Shown: positions 1 through 11,500 of the stretch, piece by piece
Position numbering within the stretch: position 1 is the first letter of the stretch
Layout: every line of letters begins with the position of its first letter
DNA from: Formicarius rufipectus
Lineage: Eukaryota; Chordata; Aves; Passeriformes; Formicariidae
DNA length: 64,000 nucleotides
Reading direction: 5' to 3'
Assembly (NCBI GenBank): GCA_013399695.1
Contig: VXAU01000197.1
Coordinates: 4,738,557-4,802,556, forward strand
Notes under the pieces: model-generated
What the model was told of the DNA's origin: nothing
Databases searched by the model: none
Seen by the model: only the letters and a program-made list of their open reading frames with translations
Made by a program: the position numbers and the translations under genes

Positions 1-445
1 AGGAAAGCAAACATCTTCACACAAGGCAACATCTCCTCAGAATTATAGTCATCCCAGTCCTTCCCCACAATATAGAACAAGGTCTGTATTTTAGGTTTGT
101 TGGAATAGATTGAGCTGTTGATTATGTGAGATTTTAATTTCCAATTAAAAGTGAATGCATTTGTGAAACCAAAAGATGCAGAAGTCAACAAGAGGTCCAG
201 GGGAATAGGCTGTTCAACAGAAAAGGGTCCATACGTGGCATTTAGGAAAGGTGGCTGTTTGGCTTTGTATATAAAGAATGAATCCACCCTAGACTGCAAA
301 CTGGAGTTCCTCATGATATCCTGGTTGGCTTCTTTGAGGAAGAAGAAAACATCAGCATTGCAGATGTGCTGGCTCGCAGGGAGATACGTTGGCAGGTTTG
401 AGAACCTCTGCATGCTGTCCATGATCCCTCCTCGGCTCTCCACCA
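1..445 (-). CDS. TMEM132B: TMEM132-family coding exon (partial, N-terminal ectodomain), probably TMEM132B exon 2
   Basis: Read on the minus strand from 445 to 1, this is 147 codons with no stop, entered in phase 1 (bases 445-444 complete a codon begun in the previous exon). Landmarks, counting exon codons: QRFSNLPTYLP at 12-22, NADV at 29-32, FFLKEANQDIMRNSSLQSRV at 34-53, NATYGPFSVEQ at 68-78, FGFTN at 91-95, NWKLK at 100-104, GKDWDD at 127-132 and LPC at 139-141. These are hallmarks of the N-terminal domain of TMEM132 proteins, single-pass type I membrane proteins of neural tissue proposed to act in adhesion and cytoskeletal signalling. N-glycosylation sequons are visible at N46, N68 and N109, as expected of an extracellular region. 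The exon has no in-frame start or signal peptide, so it is internal, and it continues past the left edge (it ends TTC then CT). Family membership is very secure. The paralogue is less so: the second half looks most like TMEM132B as I remember it, while the first third also resembles TMEM132D; TMEM132C fits less well. Confidence 0.88.
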
Positions 446-500
446 CTGCAGGCCAAAGACAAAAGGAAACAGAAAGACAACTCAGATGTTTGCTTAGCAC
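446..500 (-). other. 3' splice acceptor and polypyrimidine tract of the preceding intron
   Basis: On the minus strand the exon is preceded by a pyrimidine-rich stretch ending CTTTGGCCTGCAG, a strong acceptor (invariant AG at plus 446-447). A branch-point-like GTGCTAAG lies at plus 493-500, about 48 bases upstream of the cut, which is a normal distance. The cut after CAG puts the downstream exon in phase 1 and gives an open frame matching TMEM132, which is why I chose it. Exact branch base is inferred. Confidence 0.85.
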
Positions 501-3500
501 GCCCCTGAGTTTTTCTCAAAAGCAATGTATTACCAGAGACAAATACTGCTCACCCAAATTACAAACCAGTCTGACACAGGTACCACGGGATAACACTTTG
601 GGTTCAAAACTCACACACCAAAAACATCCCACGGCATCAGCTGTGCAGCTCCCTTTCCACCTTCCCCAGTCTAACATTCTTGAAAGCCATTAATCAAGTC
701 CTGGATACAACAAGGAGGGGATGGATTGGCCAGATCCCAATCTAAGTTCCAGAACTTTTTACTGCCATTTTTTTTTTTCTTTTATTATCAGATCAAACTT
801 CTAGCTTTTTCTCAATCGTGTTTCAATATGCCTAAAAAACTAATATACTGAATACTAGTAAGCAGTAAAACAACATTTTAAGCAGTAAAACTGAACGTTT
901 TCTTTGGTCTAACATCACTGACACGTAATGCAAGGCGGGGTAGCAAATTTGCATCACTCCCAATCTGTTCTGCCAGGTCAGCAGTTTGGAAGTTAGTGGA
1001 AAACTGACACAAGCTGTGTGTTCTTGAAACAAAAACTTCCCACACTAAAATATATGGGGTGTGATGGAGGTCTCAGTGGGATGGATTTATAGGCAAGAGT
1101 GAACTTGAGAGGAGGAGAAATCCTTTACACACGGAAGGTTTGCAGACGTTTAGGATTTTTTTGTTTCATTCCTGAGGAGAATGAAACGCATTTGGAAACC
1201 ACAAAAGTTTCTCAACAACACAATGGTCAATCCTCCAGACAGCACTGAGCAATTTCTCCCAGGAAAGAAAAGATTCCAGAGGGAGGGAGGGATCAAATAT
1301 CCGTCTTCGGTTTGGGCCGATCGCTAATTAATAGCAGGATAAATTCAGCCTGGGCTGTGATTCCCCCAGAAACAGTGGGCCTTTCAAACCAACAATTCCT
1401 GAGCTCCAACAAAAGCCCCTGAATCCGAGCCCTTGGGACTTCCACAGAGGAAACAAACAGAAAGCCAAGGAATCACAGTGAGGCAGTTCCATAATGCCGA
1501 GAGAACAAAGGCACAATGACCGATCCTCAGGTCAAAGCTCGCCTTGGCTCTCGCTGCAGCTGAGCAGCGATTTCCCTCTTTGTCAGCACTGGGCACAGCA
1601 GATACACAACACCACAGCCACACAAACAATTACACCTGTTCAAGCCAGATGACTCAGATACTTGCAGCCACAATTTAGCAGAGATAAAAGCTCTAATAGT
1701 TAAGCTATTTTTTCAGGTTGTGTATTTTTAAAGCCTACATTTATCAAAGCCAGATTCTAGGGCAAATCTCATCCATTTGACTTTGCCCCACTCTTGTTCT
1801 CAGTTGAAATTCTGGTCATTTATTTCTCAGTGGTTTGATGTTATCTACACTTGTTTAAATGTTTCTCATTTCATCACAATCATTTTGCCTTTACTTTTGC
1901 TGTATATTTACTTGTGACAAGGTTTTTCTCTAGCCATTAGAATATTCTTTGCAGGAACGAGTAAATATGCAAAGATATACAAAAGTATATATAAAAAAAG
2001 TCTCAGCAGGAAACAGTATCAAACAATCGCCTCTCTTCACTGCACATGAGGATCAGATCAGTTTCCTCTTAGCTCCACAGGCAAATGCAGAGCAGCTGCC
2101 AAGCAGTCGCCCCACCTGGGTGTCCTCTGCCTTGCACTGATGCATAAACATCAGCCCACCTCTCCCAACACACCAGCACAGCCAACACCTTCCTCCAGCT
2201 GCACAGGGCAAGGAACCCACAGCAACCTACAAGAGGGATGGAGGCAAAAAGCAGAACTTGGTGACTGCTGTTCGGCAGGGAGCAGGAAATGCCCCACTAC
2301 CACTTGTTGTGCTGCCCTGTGGGATCCCCAGTGCTTTTATCTCAGCACTGAGTAACAGAAGTGCAGGTCAAACCCCATCCTGCTCATGGCAGGAGAGGGG
2401 AGAAAGGAGATCAACACCAATTCCAGGAGTGAAGCCCCCAAGGGATGTTTCAGCAGCCCCATTACTGCTCTGTGCTTTACAGAGCACCTTGACATGGCAT
2501 GGCTTGTGCTGTTGTGCAATTGCACAACTCGAGTGCTGAAAGTGAACTATGCTCCTGGGAAAACCAAGCGAAAAGAGGAGGGTGTTGTTTCTTTGCTAAA
2601 AAGTCAGATGCAGACAAGTCCCTTCCTGGATTAACAGTAAATAAATTGAACTAGATTGGAAAAGTTAACACTTTTGAGAAGTTGCACTTATTGTAAAAAT
2701 GGTGCAGATGTACAGACAAGCAAAGGACCCAGACCAGCAAAAGTGTTCCCTGATTTCTGGGGGAAGAGCTAAAATCTGCCTTCCCCCAGGACACACCAGG
2801 TTGCAGAAGAGATTTAAATACTGACAGTTCCTGAGCCCAAAGAGAAACCAAGACAAGACTTAAATACATTTGTGTTTACATTATAGGACGACTCCCCACA
2901 ATTTATGCAGATATTTCATCTCTCTCAAGAAATGATTTACAAGGAGCTTAACTGGTATGCTTTTCCCTTTCCTCCATTTCACTACAGTGGCAGCATTCAG
3001 TGCCTCTTCTCAACATTGGTATGAGGCCCAGGATATCATCCTGCTGTAACTCAGGCAAAATGAGATACAAATTTCATCTGAAAGATTATATGGGAAGTCA
3101 TAAACACCAGTAGACAGGGCTGGGCTTTGTCCTAGAACCAGCCTGCAACAAAATATGATATCTGAATTTAACAGCATTTTATGACGTTGTAGGAACATCT
3201 AAAAAGAAATACTTCACGCAATGGCAGGCCAACACCCCACCTTTTTAATTCAGCACGTCAGCACCACAGCATCAATCTCCTTACTGCAACAATCAGAAAT
3301 GGGACACATTTGCAGCCTTCTGGTGCGCAACAATGCAGTGAATCAATCACCCACTCCTTTAGTAAGCACCCCAGCAAGATCAAAGAGGGCAGAACATTAA
3401 ACCAGAACGTGGGTTGGTCCTAATTATGTACCAATAGAGAGCAAGAGTCGAGGCAGAGTAAATGGAGCCCCAATGAGCATTCCCAGAGCCCAGTGCTATC

Positions 3501-6500
3501 CCACAAGGCAGAGCAGCCTGTTTGCTCAGACTATTCGAGCACTGAGGGTTCAAGGGGAGATGTGTGACAATAACACACTGTTGGAGGGAACCTGAGATAC
3601 TAAGCTTGAATTTCTGAACTAACTTTTATCTTGTAACAGGCTTTCAGAAGCTGCTCTTCCCCTGTTAAGACACTCGTTTGGATTAGCCAAATACCCAGAC
3701 CCCTAGAGCAACATGTCAACTTTTAAAACCTCCTAACTGCAATTTTATGCCAGAAATTCTTCTCTCCAGAGTTGGGCAATGTCAGGCTTCTAGCCCAGCT
3801 CACCCTGCAAAGTTTGGGAGTACAGACAGAAGGAAAACACCCTTCTGATGTTTCTGAGGAGCAGAGAGAGGAAGGCACTGCACACAAAACCAAGCATGCC
3901 ACGCTGTGCATCAAGAGATGCCCCTTTCTGGTCCTTACTCTAACCAGCTCAGACCTCAAACAAAGCTTTTTTTCCTGATGTCTTGACTTTTTTTTTTTTT
4001 TAATTTAATCATAAAATTATCCATTGCTTTTGGTTTTAACTTCACCCTGAACTTCCGGCACAAAAAGCAGCCCAGGACTAAGGAAGACACAAAGCAGGGC
4101 ACACTGTGCAATCAAATCCTGTCACTCATGTAACTCAAGATTTCATTGAAGCTACGTTTCTTAGATTTCATACTTTTGAATAAGAAGCAAAATAAGTATC
4201 TGTCTCTGCTACAGGACAGTGGTGGCAGTGGCAGGTCAGCATTACAAACAATGCATATGTTAAGCTGTGCTAAGAGGAAAGTATTAAAATCATCATTTGG
4301 TACCTGAAAAGGAAAGTAGCTCCTGTTAGAGCATAAATCCCAACTTCACATGTACATTTTCTCTCTACTTAGCAAACTACTTAACAGCAGCCAAGACTTC
4401 CATAAACCCTCAGTAATTCTGAATCTGGAGGTGCAAGGAACAACAAGTGTTTAAAATTGCCAGTTTTTCAATATCCTTTTTCTCTGAAAACAAACAAGAA
4501 ACCAATCCTGCACCTGCGGGGAAACTGTGAAAACGTTAAAATTCCTCTTTCCTGCAGCATCATCAAAATTGTGGAGCGAGATCATGCAGACACTTCTCTT
4601 TGTGAAAGAGGAATAATTTCAAGTAATGTGGTGCCAGTAAGTACTATGATGTTATCCATGACTCATAGAGGCAATCAATGGCTTGTCTGTATAGGAGGAA
4701 AATCACCAGCCCTTCCCACCAGCCTTCACTGAAGACCATAAAGATGAAACTACACATGTACATTATTCCACTATTAAAATGGCTCTATTCATAATAATTA
4801 TTTTGTTCTGGAATTGCAGGCATTAGCCTTGAATAAAAACACACTGTATCCCAGAATAGGGTGTCTACACAAAGCAAGCTATTCTGGAACTGATAAACTA
4901 TAGGAGAATAATTAATTCTGGCCCAGCTGTGTAGCTCATATAGGCAGTGGGTAAGACCTGATTCTGTTCAGGGACCCCAACCATGTTTTTCAAAGTGATT
5001 TGTCCTGGCTACAGCTGGGGAAACTCTGACTCCTAATCCTGGCAGCAGGAAAATGAGGAGGATGATTAGTGTGGAAGTCTACCACGAGTTTAGACATCAT
5101 TTGAGCATTATGAGTAGGCTAAGTTTGGGTTGTGTGAGGATTTAAGGAGCCCAGATGAACACCCGCCTCATGCTCTCCCTGACTCATCCAAAATTTAATG
5201 AAACAACCATGAAAGGAGGATGTCACTGTTTACTTCCCACATTCAGAGTCCATCCTGTGACTCATCTCCTCAGTTTTACATTCATGAGGAAAAGGAGAAA
5301 AACCCTCCATAGTCCCCTTGAGGGGTAAACTTCCATCACCTAACTAAACTAAGAAAAATTCCATCACCCTCCAAGCAAAACCAAGCCTTACTCCTTTAGT
5401 AGTTAAGGCAGTTATCCAGTGAACCACCTTGGCAAAGAAAAAGAACCATAACAACAAACTGTGGTTTTAACTGTAACAGAATATTTTGAAGATATAAATA
5501 ATACTGCAAGAAAGACTTAAGAAGAGTTCCCAATACTTCGACATGAAAGTCAGCCCAGAAGCTGTGAACATACAAAAAACTGTGGTGTGAGAAATGATGA
5601 TGGGATCCTTTAAGCTTTGCTCATTCTCCCTTCTTTTTATCCCAATTTGATGTAAGGATAGAACTAGATGTTGGATTCACAACCAGTTTACAGTCCTTAC
5701 AGTCAGTCTTGATTACACATCTGTAGGGACAGATTCACTTTGCAAAACACTGCTGGTCCAGCAGCTTGTTTTGGAAGACAAGAAAAAGGATGCAATTAAA
5801 AAAAATCTACTTAATCCAAATATCTAAAACTGAAGAGAGGTTAATTTACCTTTTCAGGCTTGAGACAATGTCTCACATATTTATCTCCAAATGTCTGAGT
5901 GAAGCTTCTGTTACCTGGGCTTCACTGCAGCTGCAGGTTCTTGCCACCCTCCACAGGAGTCGGCCCACCTCCTTTCAGATGGGTATCTAAGCCCAGCCAC
6001 ACTCCAGCCTCCCCTTTCAGCAAATCAGGGCATCTCCAGAATTCATTCATCCTCTCCTAGACATTTGTACCTGTAGGGTGATTGGGAGGAGCTTATTTCC
6101 ATCCAATAACTCGACTTCTAAAGGTGGCCAGTGCAGACCTGTGTGTGGCAGCTTTAGGTGTCCATGGGCAGAGCCGTCCTGCCTCATCAGATCTGTTGGC
6201 TCACTCTTCACTAAACCTTCTGCTCTCACACCACCTGCCTCTGTTTGCCCACCACACTGCTTCCAAAAAGTTTTAAAGCAACACTTCTCGCCTCATAAAT
6301 CTTTTGCCTACTAAAATAAATTTTTAATGCAAAATTAAACCATGCATATGAATGAAACTCCTGATTGGGCTACAAGTTCAGTAATAAATTGTGTTGTTGT
6401 GTTTCAGAGCAAGTCAAGTGCTTTGCCTGCTACCTTTGCCAGAAGATTAAGTTGGATGGGGAAGTTTCTGAGCTGGTGCTTACTACAGTTTTTAGCTTGC

Positions 6501-8550
6501 ATGCTTTTTGCAGAGTCACCCATACTGAAAGACGTTTGTGCAGCAAGGCCACCTACAGATAGTAATAAAACCATACTGTCTGAAAGGCTGCCTGTAAATC
6601 TTATTAAAGTAATCCCTTCCCTGAACCCAGATTATTACATTCACCTTTATGGTAGAATAAAAATTAATTTTCTCAACTATAATAAGTGTATGATAAGAAG
6701 GCATCACTTGGGACTAAATAAAGATTATAATTAACTCCAACTGAATAAATCTAAATTTAGCTTGGACTAGCAATTTGTTTTCATACATTTTCCTCTCCGA
6801 CTGAGTGAATAGGTACAGCAGGATTAGCATCCCATGCCAGTTCCAGCTCTGCTGACATGGAAAGGACTGAGGTAGACTGTAATCCAATACCCAAAAGGCC
6901 TGAAGATTAACTTAGGGTTCCCTATCAGCAAAAGTTTGGAAAAGTGGAGAAAAACAAAAAGCTGCAAAATCGCCATCAGCCTGAATAGGAAAACATGTGA
7001 AGTGTTGGACTCCAGAGAAAATACTGCTCTCTGTGCTCCCTAGACCTGCATCAGGCAGACAGGACCTCTGCCACAGGCTGCTGAGAGCTTGTTTAGGGGA
7101 AGCACCATCTGTGATGGGGTGATCTTACTCCTTCCTACCAAGTGTCTGCTTTTGGGTGCGACCAGGAATGGGCTGCTGGCCCAGAGGGATCTGTGCCCTG
7201 CCCTGGTACCTCATTCTTCATCTGCTCTCCCTCACCAGCGACACTCAGAGGTGATTCCTAAAGCAACTGCAAAATGCCACACCACCACCCAAGGACGTGG
7301 GAGCAAACAAAACGGGAAAAAGTAAATGCATCAAACAAACATGCGAAGTTTACCCTCATTTGTTAGTTAGTTGAAAATCAAAACCCTCACAGCAGCACTG
7401 AAGCCAGCAGATTGGAGATTTATCCTTTACCAAGGAAACGAGGCTCTGCTTACAAAAGGCTGATGAACTGCCTGGTTAAGCCACTACCTCATTGCTTGCA
7501 GTTCTCTGGGAAGATGACTGTTAACAAGGTTATTACTGGGAAGGAGGGGTTCCAGCTTGTTTGTCAAAACAGACTATCTATTTATCCTAAGCAGGGAACA
7601 GCATGCAACCCAAGCAGTAAAGCTACTGTGCCTCCTCCTGCTCCAAATTCCACATGAGCCCATACAGACACTGGATTTGCCTGTGTGAGGTTTTATCAGG
7701 TATAAAGCTGCAGCTGAAACATTATCATTACAGCTGAATGGTTCTCCAAGTTGCATATTTATTTCCAAAGACTGCAGTCACCTTAAGGGTGACACAGTCT
7801 GAAACAAATAAACCCCATTTTTTAGGATGAAAAATAAGTATGTACATAAGGTACCACACCACTGTAACAACTCAAATTCACCTCTATGAGGGTTCGTCTT
7901 CTCTAGACAGGACACCCTTCTGCTGCCCCTGCACCATCATTTCTTTTTGACAACAATTTCTGTCCAAATATGAAATTGCTCAAAATTATGCTGTTCAAGC
8001 CTGAGGAGCACAAATTCCTCCTGACTCATTAACACTGCCTGTTACAGGTAAACTTGTCACAGCTCCTAATCCAAAGATCCAGCACCTTTAGAAGTTACAA
8101 AGTGGAAACTGTATTCCACCAGGGAAAGAGATCCCCTTTCCTCCAAACACTACCATCATGTCAAGGCCTGGTAGGACATTAAACCAGTAAGTGTAGCAAG
8201 GCCATTTCAGGTAAGTTTTAGGGGCTTTTATTGCTCCCTCTGAACCCTGTACAGTGGTAAACATGATAACTAAGGCACCTGGTTTTATGGGCTGGAGTAA
8301 TAGAAAAAACAGTCACAATAAAAACATTTTTAAAACTCTCTAAACATCCCTACAATGGCTTTCCTTGAAACATAGTGGGATGGTTTCACCAGCTGTGAGT
8401 AATGTGCCCATCCCCATACCCCATAAAATCTTTATGTCATCACAGATTCTATTTACTCATCTCCTCCTCACTCTCACACGTGTGCTTCTGGCCAAAATCT
8501 TTGTTGTTAAAACCATTTATTCAAATATGTTTGATGGCAAAAGCTAGAAC
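501..8550. other. Intron segment, no gene seen
   Basis: Unique-looking sequence with an 11-base T run at 768-778 and a 14-base T run at 3988-4001. The block 1290-1640 is CpG-retaining and contains CGATCGCTAATTAATAGC at about 1318-1335, which has the look of a conserved regulatory element. Open frames here (for example a 130-codon plus-strand frame at 6342-6734) carry no recognisable domain. No splice-flanked exon or structured RNA identified. Confidence 0.5.
3988..4001. repeat. Poly-T run (T14)
   Basis: Fourteen consecutive T, followed by AT-rich sequence. Read on the minus strand it is a poly-A run, but no retroposed body or flanking target duplication is evident, so it may simply be a homopolymer. 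Confidence 0.9.
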
Positions 8551-8556
8551 TTAGCT

Positions 8557-8582
8557 TATATATATATATAATAATATATATA
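8557..8582. repeat. TA dinucleotide microsatellite
   Basis: A tract of TA repeats, about 13 units, interrupted once near 8571-8573 by an extra A. Likely length-polymorphic; no function implied. Confidence 0.92.
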
Positions 8583-8599
8583 CTGTAGTATTCCCTCTG

Positions 8600-11500
8600 T
8601 GTTGTGCAGAGGTACCATGTGGTCCCATCCATTCACTGTGCACAAGATTATGGTGTTCCTAAGCCATGGCCTCACAGGGGCAGGGAGTTCTTGCCCAAAC
8701 CTCTTGGGTGTAAAATATTCTTTAAAGAGAAGAGGCTCATTTCAATGGATGAAGGACACAGAGAAAAGATTGAGGGTGAACTTAGAGAGGAAAAGTGTGA
8801 GCATGATGAGAGCACAGAGACCCTGAACATTCCCTCTTACAAAGCCAAGCAGACACGGAACGAGACAGCCGCAGGGCTTCTCCTTGGGGTCTCCAGCTCC
8901 TGCCTCCTCTGGCAGAGGCAATACTGGAACTGAGGTTTTCCTGCCCAGAGGAATTCCCTGAGTGTTGGAGGGGAGATTTCCTGCACGTCACACTCAGCAC
9001 AGCCAAGGCCACCTGGGTGCAGAGACTGACAAAGCTGCCTTGACTGCCCAGACCTCAGGGCGGGGAGGGCGCCCAAGAAAGGAAATCCCCGATGAGTTTT
9101 TCATTTAATGAGGCTGTTGCGATCACTCAGAGTGCTCTTCTGGGCTGATCACTGGCCTAATTTGCAATTTTAGTTTCGATCAGGGGTGTTGATAACATGG
9201 TTAAAAGTCACAGGCTGCTCTTGGTGAGTTTCTCTGCATCTCTTACACAAGAGCAACAGGGAAATTGTCCTGCCACTCACAATTAGAGGCATTAGTACAG
9301 CGGCTAAGGGTCACAAACTCATCAGCTGAAAGAACTAAATGACAGAGCTACTATTGCAAGCTAAACTGAAGTTTAAAAACACCTGATTAACCATGGAGAG
9401 TTTCTGTTCTGGTTACCCGGAGGGGAGAAGCACCAGCTAAAGCAATGCTCACACACAGCCTGCTGCTTGGTGGGCAGAAACCCACCAACACCACAAATTA
9501 CCCCAGGGTGACTCCCCACAGCACAAACAGCGTTAAGATTTTCCAAAACCTCCGTCTCCCTTCCAGACACCCCTCAGCTCTTCTCAGCTGGAGATGGAGA
9601 TGCCAAAACCAACCCTAAAAATCAGGCAGCACCAAGTCAGGAAAGCTGATTTGCACTCCCAGCCAGCACAACTTTGCTATGGGGGTAGTGAAGAGGCACA
9701 GCCACCCCAAGTGAAGAAGATAAGCAGAGTGAGAGTCTCAAGGGCCCCAGCAGGACTGCTGGACCTCTCACCCAGCTCCCCATCACATGGCACCTGTCCT
9801 TACCCCAGTGCAGAGTTGTTCTTTCCAGCTGCCAGCACTGCAAACCCCTGCACATCCCTCCTGGCATCTGATAAATAAGGTTTGTCGTGGCCACTGTAGA
9901 TTCTCATTGCTAAAAAGGAGGATAGGAGAGGGCTCCCTAAGCCGTTACCCACAGCAAAACTCATTTTCCCTCAGTGATATTTCATAAACAACAGAAAATG
10001 AATACATGTATGGGAGTGTGTGGATATATTCTCCAAACAACAGGGAGGTTTTACAAGGCAAACACCTTCACTAAAGGCACCAGGTGATTGCAAAAGTAAA
10101 TCTTTTAAATACATGCTCTAAACCATTAGCCAACTCTGAAATATTTGTATTCAGTGTCAAAACACCTACATGTCACACAAAGCCAAGAGACTGACAGGAG
10201 AAAGGCCAGGATTTATGTTAGCTGGGGTCTATCTGTCATGGAGATAGGAAAGCTGAGAGAGAGCCCTTTTATTAAAATCACTCTCCTGCTGCAGATATTG
10301 ATCTAAGCAGCTCAGGTTGAACAGCAAAGTGCATCCCCATCTCTCACAAAGTCCCTCACTGGCACAGCAGTAAAGGACTGGTGTAGATGCCCTCACACCC
10401 CAGCAAATGGCACCTCAAAAGGAAGGGGGCAGGGAACGAGGGGAACAGGCATAAACAGCATCCTGTGAAACTGCACACAGCACAGCTGCCTTCCAGGAAC
10501 CAGAAAGCCCCTCTCAACTACACTCCCCAATTTATCAGGAAGCCTATTTTGCTCCCCTAATCACTAATGCAGGTTGCCACTACTCCCAGACCAAGTTCAC
10601 CATGAGAAAGGTTCAGAGAAACACAGTGCTGACTGCATCGCTTGCACTCCCACTTTAAGGAGCAAATGCCACTTCAAAAGGATCCTTCCCTAAATCTGCT
10701 GCAGCATTTCCCATTTTTCCTCTGAGCAGTAATTTCTGCCCCAGTGTGGGCTGATCCCTGGCTGGCAACTCTCCCACAGCTCCTGGAGGACTGAGGTCTT
10801 GGCTGTGTTTCTTTTTAAAAACCCCAGCTTGTGACTGCAGTCAGTGGCCTTGGGTATTATACCTGAACACAAAATGAAGCAAAGGAATTTGAGGTTCTAT
10901 ACACCGCAGACTTTCTACATTTATGCATCCACAGGTTACACAGGTACATCATTTTACAGCACTTCTGATTCCCCCTGTGGAAGCGTCTGTCTTTGGAGAT
11001 ACTGAAAAATTCCTTGCACGAGCCAAAAATTACAGGGCATTACAATGCTGGCAGCAGATCCCTCAAAGGCTTTCTCAGAAAGCAGGAAGGTGGTCCAAAG
11101 CCTTTCTCCAGAGCAATGGGCTTTCACTGGATTGTCCACCCTCTTGTTTCAAAGCTCTTGGAGGAAACGAGCTCCAAACTGATGGACCCAAACAGCCACG
11201 TGAAACCACAAAAGCAGCTTACAATAAAACCCCTGTAAAGTTATTAAGAACACAGATATGTCTTGAAAGCACAGAAAATCCTCTCTCTCACCAGCACACA
11301 TCCACATCCCACCATGACTGCAATCCCAGGGACAGTATATGCCACCCATGGCCTTCCTGGGGACTGTGATAAAACAAAACAGGCTGCAGAGACATGCAAA
11401 GCAAATCCTGGGTGGGACAGCAGCCCCGCAGCTCTGCCTGAGCACTGGGAGAAACTTCCCTTTCACCCCCCACTACTGCTGATTCTCTCACCTGGACAGC

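Noticed and set aside
151..693. 180-codon plus-strand frame over the coding exon
   Set aside because: It is the antisense shadow of the minus-strand TMEM132 exon; its first 100 codons simply mirror constrained sequence, and the rest runs over the intron.
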